A stretch of DNA of 39,639 nt from an uncultured Lachnospiraceae bacterium (GCA_949915905.1 CATLEQ010000005.1:1-39639), one strand, 5' to 3'; positions 1-9,273 are shown, counted from the first letter of the stretch. A program made the numbers and translations. The notes: generated by a model not told the origin, from the letters alone.

Positions 1-1056
1 TTCCTGACTCGCCTGCGAGCCGGCCGCCATCCAAATTCGTCCAAAATTCAATATCGAGTCCGTATTGGCCGTGTCCACTCCCGCCAAAACCGCGTCCACC
101 GCGAAAAATACAATGGTTCCACCAAGCAAGGACAGAAGTGCCGCATGTTTCCGTTTCAATATCCGGAGCAAAATATAGAGAAGCATTGCCACGATTGCCC
201 CGATGAATCCATAAACCACCAGCTTCCTTCCGCTGGAAAATGCCGTAAATCCGTTAATCAGCGTAACGTACTGCGACTTTCCCGCACCCACCGCGACCTC
301 CGTGGTGGACACGATTCCGCTCATTTTCAATGCCGTGTAGGCGAAAATCAATCCCACCGCCACCGGCAACCCTTTTCTGACCGCTTGCGGCATCGCCTTG
401 TAAAAAAACGCCCGAGCGTCCGGAACCGCGGCAGCCACCGTGTAAATCACCGCGGCGATAAAATTGACGAACAACAAATTTTCATAAGTAAGCCCCGCCC
501 CGGTTCCCACCAGACAGAGCAGTGAGCTACAAAGACCCATCAGCGAAAGCTGGGTGAACGGCAATTTTGCCACCAGCCCAATCAAAAGGCTGCCGACAAT
601 CGCCACCAGTATCGAACCCGCATAAATTTGCGCGTAAGTGAGGGACACCGCGATGTTGGTCGCATTCGCCGGGGAGGAAACCAACGTTACCTCGCCGTTT
701 ATCGCGTTCGCCACCACCTGCATGTTCATAAAAATCACGCAGATGGACAAGAAAAACATGATGATTCCCGCCGTGATTTCCCCTCCCAGCGTGCCGCCCC
801 GATCCAAATGATGGAAATAACGGTTCAACGCCAGCGAAATCCCGCTTGGTCCCCTCTCTTCAAACTCCTCGTCTTCCTCTTCCTCATCCATGTCTTCCTC
901 GTCATGCCCGCCGTCCACGTCTTCCTTCTCCTCGGCTTCATCCAAATCCCGCCGCTCCTTTGCCGCCGTTGCACGCGCTTTGCCACTCTCCGTCCCAACT
1001 TCGACTTGTTCCCAGACCTCGTCCATTTCCTCTCTCTTCATTACATTCTCATCCAT
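1..1056 (-). CDS. NCS2/AzgA-like purine permease, 3' end missing
   Basis: My own translation from an ATG at 1056 stays open for 352 codons to the window edge, so the C-terminus is missing. A GGGAG ribosome binding site lies 10 nt upstream. Residues 1-70 are hydrophilic with a long Asp/Glu run. The membrane part starts near residue 80 with a Tyr-Phe-His then Gly-Gly-Glu-Ile-Thr-Ala-Gly-Ile-Ile segment that resembles the AzgA 'EitAGittF' entry. At least seven hydrophobic segments follow, plus a Pro-Gln-Ala-Val-Arg-Lys-Gly-Leu-Pro-Val-Ala-Val-Gly stretch like the conserved AzgA motif before a core helix. Known members of this family import hypoxanthine, guanine, adenine or xanthine with protons. 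The family call is good; the substrate is not determined. The acidic N-terminal tail is unusual for the family. Confidence 0.72.
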   Translation of the reverse strand, partial: MDENVMKREEMDEVWEQVEVGTESGKARATAAKERRDLDEAEEKEDVDGGHDEEDMDEEEEDEEFEERGPSGISLALNRYFHHLDRGGTLGGEITAGIIMFFLSICVIFMNMQVVANAINGEVTLVSSPANATNIAVSLTYAQIYAGSILVAIVGSLLIGLVAKLPFTQLSLMGLCSSLLCLVGTGAGLTYENLLFVNFIAAVIYTVAAAVPDARAFFYKAMPQAVRKGLPVAVGLIFAYTALKMSGIVSTTEVAVGAGKSQYVTLINGFTAFSSGRKLVVYGFIGAIVAMLLYILLRILKRKHAALLSLLGGTIVFFAVDAVLAGVDTANTDSILNFGRIWMAAGSQASQE

Positions 1057-1104
1057 AAAACGTCATCTCCCATTATTTGATATAAGAGCATCCATTAAGA
1101 AACA

Positions 1105-1135
1105 ATAGGGGTCAAAATTATCTTTGACCCCCTAT
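1105..1135. terminator. inverted repeat, probable terminator after the lipoprotein gene
   Basis: ATAGGGGTCAAA at 1105-1116 pairs with TTTGACCCC(c)TAT at 1123-1135, with one bulged C. It lies 77 nt past the stop of the lipoprotein gene and about 50 nt before the permease start. On the minus strand it is followed by TTGTTTCTT rather than a clean T-run. It could end the GH3-lipoprotein transcript. Confidence 0.55.
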
Positions 1136-1211
1136 CGCCTACTAACCTTTACGCACTTCGTGCTCCTTCTTTCCACGCCAGTTTCAGGTTGACCTCCTCA
1201 GTCTGGTTCCA

Positions 1212-2534
1212 TCAGCCCGGTCCCATCGGACCGCCCGGGAATCCTCCCATGCCGGATGAAGCCGCCAGGTCAAACACCTCGCCATTCAAGGAAAGCCCTT
1301 CCGCAATCAGATTATAATTCGGCGTTGACGAACCACCGCCTGGTTCCATTGGACCGCCCGGGAATCCTCCCATGCCGCCTTCGGACTTCTCCACCTTCGC
1401 GGTCACGCCGTCCAGCACCGCCGCGTCCGCGTCCGACTCGGCCGTGGTAAACGTAATCGTCGTCCCGTCCGGATACGTATTGACTTCATCTTCCATAGCG
1501 GCTTGCGCGCTCGCCCCGTAGGTGCCGCTCTCTCTCAATACGACTACGCTGTTTATCGTACCCGTCAATTCATAAATGTCTTCTCCATCCGCATTCTTTC
1601 CCAGCGTGACGGCAACCGTCATGTCACCTGCCGTTGCCGAACCCTTGGTATCATACGTCGTGGCAAATGACTGCTCCGCCGTCTTTGTCGCCATATAAGC
1701 TTCCGCGGACGCGTCTTGAATCGTATCGCCGTCGCCAACCGCGGTCACCGTCACGGTATAATCCTTGGCAGAGTCCAGCTTGGCCGTTCCCGCATAAGTA
1801 TTGTGATTGAAAGAAAACGACTTGTTCGGTCCATTTACGGAATTGGTGTAAGAGAAGTCCTCCAATTCAAACGTGTCCACGACATTTCCGCCTTCCTTCA
1901 CCTCGAACTTCATCTTGGTCGGCATACCGGTCGCCGTCAGGCAGTTCAAATAATAACTGGATGGCGCCGTCACCTCCATGCATCCCGCGTCATTGATTTC
2001 CGCCGTGAATCCGGTAGGCTCCGCCAACGTGCCGCCAATCACGAATTCATAATACGCCGTCTGCGGATCCGTCAGCTCCGTGTTGGAGTTTGCCATCGCC
2101 TGCAAAACATAATGTCCCGGAGCCAGATCTTCCATCTTCATCACCGCGCCAACCGTAGTCGCCGAAGAGGAATATTCACGAAACGTAATTGAACCGTCCA
2201 CCTTGCCGTCGCTGTCCGTATCCGCCACGCCGGAGGCCGAACCGGACTGCTCCGACCACAGATAATACGATTTCCCGTCCGCGATTTCCGTCAACGTCGC
2301 CCCGTTGATGCTAAGCAACGCCTCGCCCGTCGTGTCATTTAAAACCTTGCAAACGCCCACCGTATAAGTATCCGCATCCTTCACCGCTTCAAACGCGAAC
2401 GTACCGTCCGTCGTGTCAAATGTCAACCCTTTCGGGGCGGTGGAAGAACCACCGCACCCGGTCAGGGACGTCATCATTGCACCGCTCAAAGTAAGCGCCA
2501 TTGCCAATGCAATTGCCTTATTCCTTTTTTTCAT
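1212..2534 (-). CDS. secreted lipoprotein of unknown function
   Basis: This 440-residue protein begins with a lipoprotein signal peptide (Lys-Lys-Arg, hydrophobic core, Leu-Thr-Gly-Cys near residue 27), so it is probably anchored on the outer face of the membrane. The middle has beta-rich, fibronectin-III-like segments (for example 'DSAKDYTVTVTAV' and 'LAPGHYVLQAMA'), suggesting a cell-surface binding role. The C-terminal 60 residues contain the Gly/Pro motif GGFPGGPM twice, about 40 residues apart. It starts at the ATG with GGGGG 13-9 nt upstream. It follows the GH3 gene after 16 nt and is probably co-transcribed. A carbohydrate-related role is an inference from this context; I recognise no named family. 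Confidence 0.8.
   Translation of the reverse strand: MKKRNKAIALAMALTLSGAMMTSLTGCGGSSTAPKGLTFDTTDGTFAFEAVKDADTYTVGVCKVLNDTTGEALLSINGATLTEIADGKSYYLWSEQSGSASGVADTDSDGKVDGSITFREYSSSATTVGAVMKMEDLAPGHYVLQAMANSNTELTDPQTAYYEFVIGGTLAEPTGFTAEINDAGCMEVTAPSSYYLNCLTATGMPTKMKFEVKEGGNVVDTFELEDFSYTNSVNGPNKSFSFNHNTYAGTAKLDSAKDYTVTVTAVGDGDTIQDASAEAYMATKTAEQSFATTYDTKGSATAGDMTVAVTLGKNADGEDIYELTGTINSVVVLRESGTYGASAQAAMEDEVNTYPDGTTITFTTAESDADAAVLDGVTAKVEKSEGGMGGFPGGPMEPGGGSSTPNYNLIAEGLSLNGEVFDLAASSGMGGFPGGPMGPG
1223..1376. repeat. 31-bp direct repeat inside the lipoprotein gene
   Basis: Positions 1223-1253 and 1346-1376 are the same 31-bp sequence with one mismatch. They encode the two copies of the Gly-Gly-Phe-Pro-Gly-Gly-Pro-Met motif at the C-terminus. 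Such a pair could expand or contract by slippage or recombination. Confidence 0.85.
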
Positions 2535-2550
2535 TTTCCATTTCCCCCTT

Positions 2551-5500
2551 TCATGCTTTCGGTTTCGATTGCTTTTTTCCTGGCCTCAACATCACAACCG
2601 CCACAATCACCGCCACCAGCAACAGAATCACGTCAACCACCACGATAATGAGAATCGGAACCGTCGTGTTGGTCGTAGTCGTTGTCACCGCGTTCAGCTT
2701 GTCAATATTGTGGCTGTACTGGTACAGCGCGTTACGTCCGATATTGTGAATCATGAACTTCGCATAATTCGTCGCGCCCGAGCCGTCCGTGCCAATCGTC
2801 GTGTAAACCGAGTTCGCCGACAAGTCGCCACTGCCGAGGATGCCGCCCTCCGTACCAATCGTCCAGAAGGAATAGTTATTGTACACGTCGCTGGCAGAAC
2901 CATCACCGTCCGTAATCAACATGCCGTGCCATCCCCATTCGTCGCGGGTCATCGTCTGATAAAATCCGGAATGCGCCCATGCCATGCCCATGCTGTTCAA
3001 GGAGCCCATGATGCCGTCCGCATCGAAGAACTTACAGCAAATCTCATATGGCTTCGCGTAAATCGCACGGATGGACATCTCGTCCGCCCAGGTATTGACG
3101 CCGCCACGGTTCGTATCCGAATCATTCAACGCATAATGCTTGATAAATACGTGCATTCCGGTGGACTGCAAGCCTTGTACCACATGTCCGCCAATCATGC
3201 CGGAAATGAATCCGTCCTCCGAATAATACTCGAAATCACGTCCGCCGAACGGAGTCCTGTGAATATTCATGGCCGGTGCGTAGCAGTACGGCGTATTGTT
3301 CAACAAATCCTGATGTCCGTAGGCGATGCCTTCCTGCTCCGCCAGATCCACGTTCCAGGTCGCGGCGATGATGACCGCGCACGGCCACCACGTACAGTCG
3401 GCGTTCTGTGCGTTTCCCGCCTCGCCGGGGCCGTCCACCGCCAGGGCAAATTCCTTGCCGACGGATTCTGCCGCATAGCAGTGCCATCCATTTTCACCCA
3501 TCAAGTCGTCCGCCTCTTTGAAGCTTAACATGTTGGCCAATTTATCCCAGCGAACATCGTCTGACGGAACGTTTGCCATGTGCTCGCACTGCAAAAGCGT
3601 CGCCGCTCCGTCCGCTCCCGCCTCGGACTCGCTGTCATAAATCTTTACATACCCGTCAGAATCCTTGACCGTCTCGCCCTCGGAATCCAGTGCCACATAA
3701 TAGGTTGCACTCCACTCGATTGTCAGTCCGCTGTCCGCCGTCAAATAGCTTTCATCCGATGTCAATAAACCGTCTCTCGTATATTTCTCATTGATATAGG
3801 TGTCATTTCCATAACCGTATAACGTCTTGGTCGTCCCGCCGTCACCAAAGGAAACGCCATTCGCCAAAATGCTGCCATAATCATACTCCATGCCTTCGGA
3901 AATGCCGTCCGAGCCTTCCAGACTCTGCGGCGTCATCTCAATCGCCGTCGCCACGTTTTCCGCGGCCGCCCTCTGTCCGGCCGTCATTCCCGTCACCACC
4001 GGGGTCGTTCCCGTGCCGTCCGCCGACCACACGTAACCGTTTCCACTATATTTGCCCACGCAGTCATCCGACTGGTACGACATGATTTCTACCATGCCCG
4101 CGGCAAAATCACTTCTCGACAGATAACCAAGCTCGTACGTCCCCGACGCTCCGCCGTTAACCAGCATCGTGCCGTCGCCCGCCGTAATGTCGTTCATGGC
4201 GTTCGTCGCGACAATGCCCTCGGTATTGGTCACGCCGTTTTCCGTCATCACGCGCGCGCCCTCGCCATCCTCGCTATAAATCAGGGAAGAGGCAAGCGTC
4301 GCTGAAACGGAATCATAATCCACGCCATATTCCTCCTCGTCCGCCCATCCATGCGCATTCGGAGAGACGTGGAAAATGTATTCGCCGCTCTCCAATACGT
4401 AGCATCCCTGGCCAAACTCGTCAAACGTCGCCAACGCGTCGGTGGAAAATGCAATCGTCACTTCCTCGGACTCACCGGGCGCAAGTTCTCCCGTCTTTCC
4501 AAAGCCCATCAGTTCCACCTGAGGCTTCTCCAGGCCGATGCCGGAAAGTCCCAGGGAAGAATCCTGGTTGTACGGGGCTTCCATGTAAAGCTGTACCACG
4601 CTCTTGCCCGCCACGTCGCCGGTATTCGTCACCTTCACGGTCACGGAGTTTTCCCCGTGCGATGCAAGCTTCACGTCAGAGGCGGTAATTTCCTGCGAAA
4701 ACGTCGTGTAGGACAAACCATAGCCGAACGGGAATTGCACCACCTCGTTATATCCCGAATATGTAGCCTGCGGTCCTGCCGCCTTTTGCTCCTCATAGCT
4801 TCCATTTATGTCCACGTCCGAATAATATTTTCCTTCAGAAATGTTGCCCTTGAACTTCGTACTCGTAAACTCCGCGCTGTCAAAATACCCGGCTTTATCC
4901 GCCGTCTCATAATAACGGTATCCCACGTAAATGCCCTCGTTGTACTGGTAGTACTTATTCTTCGACTGCAGGCTGACGTTCGAATACGTCTGGTCGTTCG
5001 CCGAATAGAACGTCGGGTTCGTGCTCATGTCATACGTCCAGGTATCCACCACGTGTCCGGACGGATTGACCGCGCCGCTCAAAATATTGGCCACGCCATA
5101 CATTCCCGCCTCGCCCGGATGCCCGATCCAAAGCACCGCGCTCACGTTGTAGGCCGAATTATTGACGAAGCCGCACTCCATCGGCACCGCCGAATTGACC
5201 AGGACGACCGTCTTTTCAAACTTCTGCGCGCAGAATTCGAGCAAGTCCTTCTCGTCGTCCGTCAATTCCAGATAGCATCTACCGGTCGTCGTGTCCATGT
5301 TGCCATCGTAATCAAGGGACGGGGACGCGCCCTCCGCGCCGGAACGGCCAAACGTCACGATTGCCACGTCCTTATATTCACCAATCACGTCATCCGTCAC
5401 GAACTCCTCATATGTGTCAATCGTAAACTCGTGTACCTGCGAATAATCCGTCCAGCTAAACTCCGTCGCCGGGTCACCGCTCGCCAGGTACTCGGCGTTG

Positions 5501-5985
5501 ACGGATCCGTTGTGCGTGTCAATCCCGTCACCCAGCGCGTTGTCCAGCCACGTCCACGCCTCTTTGTTATAATCGATTCCGGCATTGTCAAACGCCTTGT
5601 CCATCATGGCCGTATTGCTGTCGTCACGGCCTCCGGCGGAACCCGTTCCGCCCTGCACGTAATTGTGGGAGCAGGCACCCAATATCGTCACCTTGCTTCC
5701 CGACAACGGAAGGGTGTTGTCTTCATTGTAAAGAAGCGTCGCGCCTTCCTCCTCCAACTGGGTCGCCACCTGCGTGCCCTCGGCCAACGTGTAGGCCCTG
5801 TCCACGTTCTTCATCGTCGTCGTACTGAATTTCTTCGCGATGTCGTTGAAGAACACGCCCATGCAGGCATTAAACACCACCGCCACCAAGGCGATGACCG
5901 CAATCACGATTTTCCCGGTCTTGGCCAGGTTCGCCGCTTTTGCCGCTTTCTGGGACTTGCCCTTCTGGTTCTTTTTTGCTTCCAT
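2551..5985 (-). CDS. GH3 glycosidase with inverted domain order, anchored at both ends
   Basis: This 1144-residue family 3 glycoside hydrolase is probably a beta-glucosidase-type enzyme acting outside the cell. The GH3 C-terminal alpha/beta sandwich comes first (about 75-330, 'EGATLLYNEDNTLPL'). A fibronectin-III-like domain follows (about 470-580), and the catalytic TIM barrel comes last (about 800-1060). In the barrel I see KHYALND at 949-955 and LITDGDG at 1023-1029. Asp1026 sits where the nucleophile of the usual 'SDW' motif lies. One transmembrane helix is at about 21-43 and another at about 1111-1133, before a basic tail. AGGAGG lies 8 nt before the ATG. The same inverted order is known from Ruminococcus and Butyrivibrio beta-glucosidases; two anchors are less usual. 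Substrate is unknown. Confidence 0.9.
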   Translation of the reverse strand: MEAKKNQKGKSQKAAKAANLAKTGKIVIAVIALVAVVFNACMGVFFNDIAKKFSTTTMKNVDRAYTLAEGTQVATQLEEEGATLLYNEDNTLPLSGSKVTILGACSHNYVQGGTGSAGGRDDSNTAMMDKAFDNAGIDYNKEAWTWLDNALGDGIDTHNGSVNAEYLASGDPATEFSWTDYSQVHEFTIDTYEEFVTDDVIGEYKDVAIVTFGRSGAEGASPSLDYDGNMDTTTGRCYLELTDDEKDLLEFCAQKFEKTVVLVNSAVPMECGFVNNSAYNVSAVLWIGHPGEAGMYGVANILSGAVNPSGHVVDTWTYDMSTNPTFYSANDQTYSNVSLQSKNKYYQYNEGIYVGYRYYETADKAGYFDSAEFTSTKFKGNISEGKYYSDVDINGSYEEQKAAGPQATYSGYNEVVQFPFGYGLSYTTFSQEITASDVKLASHGENSVTVKVTNTGDVAGKSVVQLYMEAPYNQDSSLGLSGIGLEKPQVELMGFGKTGELAPGESEEVTIAFSTDALATFDEFGQGCYVLESGEYIFHVSPNAHGWADEEEYGVDYDSVSATLASSLIYSEDGEGARVMTENGVTNTEGIVATNAMNDITAGDGTMLVNGGASGTYELGYLSRSDFAAGMVEIMSYQSDDCVGKYSGNGYVWSADGTGTTPVVTGMTAGQRAAAENVATAIEMTPQSLEGSDGISEGMEYDYGSILANGVSFGDGGTTKTLYGYGNDTYINEKYTRDGLLTSDESYLTADSGLTIEWSATYYVALDSEGETVKDSDGYVKIYDSESEAGADGAATLLQCEHMANVPSDDVRWDKLANMLSFKEADDLMGENGWHCYAAESVGKEFALAVDGPGEAGNAQNADCTWWPCAVIIAATWNVDLAEQEGIAYGHQDLLNNTPYCYAPAMNIHRTPFGGRDFEYYSEDGFISGMIGGHVVQGLQSTGMHVFIKHYALNDSDTNRGGVNTWADEMSIRAIYAKPYEICCKFFDADGIMGSLNSMGMAWAHSGFYQTMTRDEWGWHGMLITDGDGSASDVYNNYSFWTIGTEGGILGSGDLSANSVYTTIGTDGSGATNYAKFMIHNIGRNALYQYSHNIDKLNAVTTTTTNTTVPILIIVVVDVILLLVAVIVAVVMLRPGKKQSKPKA

Positions 5986-6092
5986 TCATTTTTCCTCCTT
6001 TTGGAATTTTTTACCGCGCAAGACGGCGGCTTCCATTTGCCATGCAAGCTTTTCCTGCCGCCCTGCCCGAGTCCATGCCCCTAATTTAGCAC

Positions 6093-6137
6093 AAAAAAAT
6101 ACCAAGCCTGCCCTTTTGACAAGTTTGGTATCTTTTT
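6093..6137. terminator. bidirectional Rho-independent terminator
   Basis: ATACCAA at 6099-6105 pairs with TTGGTAT at 6125-6131. There are seven T on the minus strand side and CTTTTT on the plus strand side. It lies downstream of the histidine kinase stop and upstream of the GH3 gene, separating the two units. Confidence 0.7.
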
Positions 6138-6151
6138 CGACAAGATTGGTT

Positions 6152-6227
6152 ATCCCACCGGCAACATGATTTGCAGTTCGAACGCCTCGTTCATCCCGCC
6201 GGCAACATGATTTGCAGCTCGAACGCC
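6152..6227. repeat. 35-bp tandem duplication of the histidine kinase 3' end
   Basis: Positions 6152-6186 and 6193-6227 are the same 35 bp with two mismatches, offset 41 bp. The repeated unit encodes the last residues, Phe-Glu-Leu-Gln-Ile-Met-Leu-Pro-Ala-Gly, and the stop. The copy further from the gene therefore holds a second, untranslated version of the C-terminus. Confidence 0.85.
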
Positions 6228-7519
6228 CCTTTCGCGCGCTGGCAATGCATCTGCCCGCCATATTTTTCCACCGTGTAGCGTATGCTCTTCAGTCCGAACC
6301 CGTGGTATCCCTTTCCGCCCGCCCCGTCCTTGGTCGTCTGCGGCAGTCCGTCCACGAACGTCATGTCGTCCTCGCACGGATTTTTGACACGGATGACGAC
6401 GAATTCCTTCTCGCGGAATACCGTGACCTTGATGATGCGCTTGTCCGTCTCCTTTAGTTTCATCAGGTACTCCATCGCATTGTCGAGCGCGTTGCCAAAA
6501 ATCGTGTACAAATCCACGTTTCCCATAAATTCCAATGCCGCCGCGTCCGCCATGCACACCAGCTTAATCTGGTTCGCCTCGCAATGCAGGCTCTTCTCCG
6601 TGAGCACCGTGTCCAATGCCGCGTTGCCCGTGCGGATGGCCGAATCGTAAATCATCACGGCCTCCTCAAGCTCCTTTAACTGCGCGTCCCGCTCCTTCCC
6701 GTCCTCCAGCGTGCGAAGTACCGCCATCTGATATTTGAGGTCGTGGCACTTGCGGTTAATCAGGCTGATATTTTCCTGCGAGACGCGATACTGCTCCTGC
6801 TGCCATTCCCACAGCCCCTGAATCATGTCTCGCTCCTGCTCCGCCCACTGCTGCTTTTCAATACTATTCTGCATATATAAAAAGAAAAGGCATCCCACAC
6901 CAGCCACGAGCCGAAATCCCGTCACGATATTTGAACTTCCCTGGGAGTTATTACCCACCATCCAGAACACGAACTGATAATTCGCCAAAACCGTATAGAC
7001 ACAAACAATCATCGCCGACATCAAAATCTTCTGCCGCCCCACGTGGTAATGGTCGCCCCGAAGCAATTGCGGCCCCAGATGGTAACAAATCAGGTAAACC
7101 ACCAAGCAAACGGCCGCCATATAAAGCAACGGAGTCAACGGAAACCGCCGCACCCCCTCGAAACGCTCCATTATCATGTTGGACAAGGGCATCACGGTCT
7201 GCGTTACGACTTCGGTGATGATGTAAGACCATAGTGAGCAATACAACGCCTCCCTGCGGCTCATTTCCAATATCAGGTGGGCGAACCCTCCCGCCGCCAA
7301 AAAGCAGACCGGTGCCTCGAGAGCCGTGGACGGCGTGTCAAAATCCACGAACAGAAAATCAAACACTTGGATTAATGCCACCACGAGGATCGCCGCCAGA
7401 ATATTTCGCAACGGGCGCCCCCGCCACTCGCTTCCCTTCACCGCGGCAAACGCCACCACGCAGGCCAGCTCGCAAATACTCATAAAAAGAATCGGACCAT
7501 CGAATATCTCCCTTATCAT
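6191..7519 (-). CDS. GHKL sensor histidine kinase (AgrC/LytS-like), partner of the LytTR regulator
   Basis: I take the start at the ATG reading Met-Ile-Arg-Glu (7519), 8 nt after GGAGG; an earlier in-frame Met at 7540 lies before that site. The protein has 442 residues. Residues 1-200 form about six transmembrane helices, the expected sensor. A coiled segment with Cys-His-Asp-Leu-Lys follows, holding the likely phospho-accepting His. The GHKL ATPase domain comes last, with an N box (Asn-Ala-Leu-Asp-Asn-Ala) and a G box (Gly-Phe-Gly-Leu-Lys-Ser-Ile). It lies 36 nt downstream of the response regulator gene, so the two form a two-component pair. The signal is unknown; relatives often sense peptides. 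The 3' end is tandemly duplicated. Confidence 0.9.
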   Translation of the reverse strand: MIREIFDGPILFMSICELACVVAFAAVKGSEWRGRPLRNILAAILVVALIQVFDFLFVDFDTPSTALEAPVCFLAAGGFAHLILEMSRREALYCSLWSYIITEVVTQTVMPLSNMIMERFEGVRRFPLTPLLYMAAVCLVVYLICYHLGPQLLRGDHYHVGRQKILMSAMIVCVYTVLANYQFVFWMVGNNSQGSSNIVTGFRLVAGVGCLFFLYMQNSIEKQQWAEQERDMIQGLWEWQQEQYRVSQENISLINRKCHDLKYQMAVLRTLEDGKERDAQLKELEEAVMIYDSAIRTGNAALDTVLTEKSLHCEANQIKLVCMADAAALEFMGNVDLYTIFGNALDNAMEYLMKLKETDKRIIKVTVFREKEFVVIRVKNPCEDDMTFVDGLPQTTKDGAGGKGYHGFGLKSIRYTVEKYGGQMHCQRAKGAFELQIMLPAG

Positions 7520-7555
7520 CACACCGCCTCCTCTCCACATCTCTCATCGCCACCG

Positions 7556-8266
7556 TCACGCCGCACCTCCTCCCAGGTAACTCGTCAGCGCGAGCATGAA
7601 CGCCTTGCGCTTCTGGCGGCTGACCGGCACCCGTTCGCCGCCTACCACCACCGTCTCCTGCTCCATGGACGAAACCTGCGACAAATTGATCAGGAAGCTC
7701 ACGTGGCACCGCTCAAAAAAATACCCCCGCAGCTTTTGCTCCATGTTCTTCATACTTTCCCGCATGACGAATACGCCCGCCCTGGTATGGACGTGCAAAA
7801 TGTGCGCCTGGCTCTCCACAAAGTAAATTTCGTTCACATGCACCTTCCGCAACCCGTCTTCCGCCGGCAAAAGCACCGCGTCGTCCACCCGCTTCGCCAA
7901 TTCCTCCACCGCGTCATCCAATTCAAAGGCAAACGCATGATAACTAAGCGGCTTCAAAATATAGGATCGCGCGCGCACGCGGTATCCCTTGATGGCATAC
8001 TGCGCCATGCTGGTGATGAAAATAATCATCACGTCCTTGTCCACGCGCCGCACCTGCTCTGCCGCCGTCATCCCGTCCATCCCCGGCATCTCGATATCCA
8101 TCAGCAGAATGTCGTAAACCGGCTGGTAATCAAACATCAACTCGTTTCCATTCCGAAACACGTCCAACGAAAACGACACCGACCGCTCCCTGCCAAACCG
8201 CTCCAGATGCGACTTGACGCATCGGATGTCGTCGTCACGGTCCTCCACGATTGCAACCTTAATCAT
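7556..8266 (-). CDS. LytTR-family DNA-binding response regulator
   Basis: The start is at Met-Ile-Lys-Val (8266), 9 nt after GAGG; an in-frame ATG at 8281 is probably upstream of the true start. The protein has 236 residues. The receiver domain (1-120) has the Glu8-Asp9 acidic pair, Asp57 in MDIEMPGMDG as phospho-acceptor, and a Lys in 'LKPL'. The LytTR domain (about 135-230) contains 'VNEIYFVESQAHILHVHT' and a 'CHVSFLINLSQVSSM' segment typical of the family. LytTR regulators bind direct repeats in promoters of surface, peptide or competence genes. Transcribed ahead of the kinase. Targets cannot be read from the window; the neighbouring GH3 operon is one candidate. Confidence 0.92.
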   Translation of the reverse strand: MIKVAIVEDRDDDIRCVKSHLERFGRERSVSFSLDVFRNGNELMFDYQPVYDILLMDIEMPGMDGMTAAEQVRRVDKDVMIIFITSMAQYAIKGYRVRARSYILKPLSYHAFAFELDDAVEELAKRVDDAVLLPAEDGLRKVHVNEIYFVESQAHILHVHTRAGVFVMRESMKNMEQKLRGYFFERCHVSFLINLSQVSSMEQETVVVGGERVPVSRQKRKAFMLALTSYLGGGAA

Positions 8267-8353
8267 ACCCTTTTTCCTCATAACGAACACTTGCTTTTCT
8301 GTCCCGCCCTCCCATTTAACTCGAGAGAGGGGGCATTTTCTCCCAATTCCTTT

Positions 8354-9256
8354 TTAATGTGTAACCGTGGCAAAATAAGCATCCAGATATTCCTGCGCTT
8401 TCGTCTCGCTCACTTCAAAATTCTTCTGCAATTTGAGCCTAATCTTATCAACGGGAGTTCCGGATTCCATATTATCGGCAATTAGAATTCGGATACCCCT
8501 CTCAATGCCACATTTAAACCCATCTTCGCTACCAGTATGATATCCGTCTTCACGCCCATCTTCGTATATCATTTTCTCTCGTTCAAATATCTTCATATAC
8601 TCTATCGACACCTCCTTGTTATGTTTTACCTTCGTCACCATTTTGTGAATGTCCTTTAGCGTGTCGTTGCAGGCATTTTCCTCCTTGGAATCTTCCATAT
8701 AATGTAAAAGCTCACGGAGTTGCCTGGAGGGATTGCCCTTTTTACCCTTAGTATACAAAAACAGCGTTTCGGCACCATCGTCATAGGGCATGTCGGGTAA
8801 TTCCTCGCACCGATTCCGAATCGTATACACCATGTGGTCGTATCCAAACGGATCATACGGCATCATGAGGATGACCACCACCCGTTTCAGATTCTCATAC
8901 TCTTCCCCCGATTTAAGACATTCCTGATCCAATACCGCGTGGTAAAATCTCGCCCTTTGCGGGAGAAATTTTCTCTGTTCGGTCTTGACGCTCTTATCCG
9001 GTTCAAAATCAAACAACGTACCCCTTAGTTCCTTTTCCTCTTCTTCGATGTAAACATCAAGGCGCGCCCCGTGCATGTCCACGTCCGCCCCATAATACAC
9101 CTTCTGCGGGACGATTTTCACCCGTTTCAGTTCCACGCCGAGGATGACGCTAATCAATTGCCTGCAAAATTGTTCGCCCATTCCCGGATAGGTGACCAGT
9201 TTTCCAAACAAAAAGTCATCCAATAGATTCAATTCCTGCAATTTTCGCCTCATCAT
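8354..9256 (-). CDS. Rpn-family PD-(D/E)XK nuclease-like protein
   Basis: This 300-residue protein has the architecture of the Rpn/transposase_31-like PD-(D/E)XK family. The N-terminus is 'LLDDFLFGKLV', then comes Arg-Leu-Asp-Val with the first acidic residue (about 65-68), then a Phe-Asp-Phe-Glu-Pro-Asp-Lys strand holding the second. The C-terminal third is charged, with 'GREDGYHTGSEDGFKCGIERG' before a helical end. These proteins were named for recombination-promoting nuclease activity in E. coli RpnA; many Firmicutes homologues are uncharacterised. The start is at ATG-ATG-AGG, 6 nt after GAGAGG, and it has its own promoter (9274-9301). It is only distantly similar to the second Rpn protein in the window. 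Confidence 0.8.
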   Translation of the reverse strand: MMRRKLQELNLLDDFLFGKLVTYPGMGEQFCRQLISVILGVELKRVKIVPQKVYYGADVDMHGARLDVYIEEEEKELRGTLFDFEPDKSVKTEQRKFLPQRARFYHAVLDQECLKSGEEYENLKRVVVILMMPYDPFGYDHMVYTIRNRCEELPDMPYDDGAETLFLYTKGKKGNPSRQLRELLHYMEDSKEENACNDTLKDIHKMVTKVKHNKEVSIEYMKIFEREKMIYEDGREDGYHTGSEDGFKCGIERGIRILIADNMESGTPVDKIRLKLQKNFEVSETKAQEYLDAYFATVTH

Positions 9257-9273
9257 AAGCAGCCTCTCCTTTC

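Noticed and set aside
4351-6084. 577-codon plus-strand frame opposite the GH3 gene
   Set aside because: It is Arg/His/Val-rich antisense sequence over a gene with clear domains, an artefact of codon bias. Similar long antisense frames over glnA, fapA and the redox fusion were dropped for the same reason.
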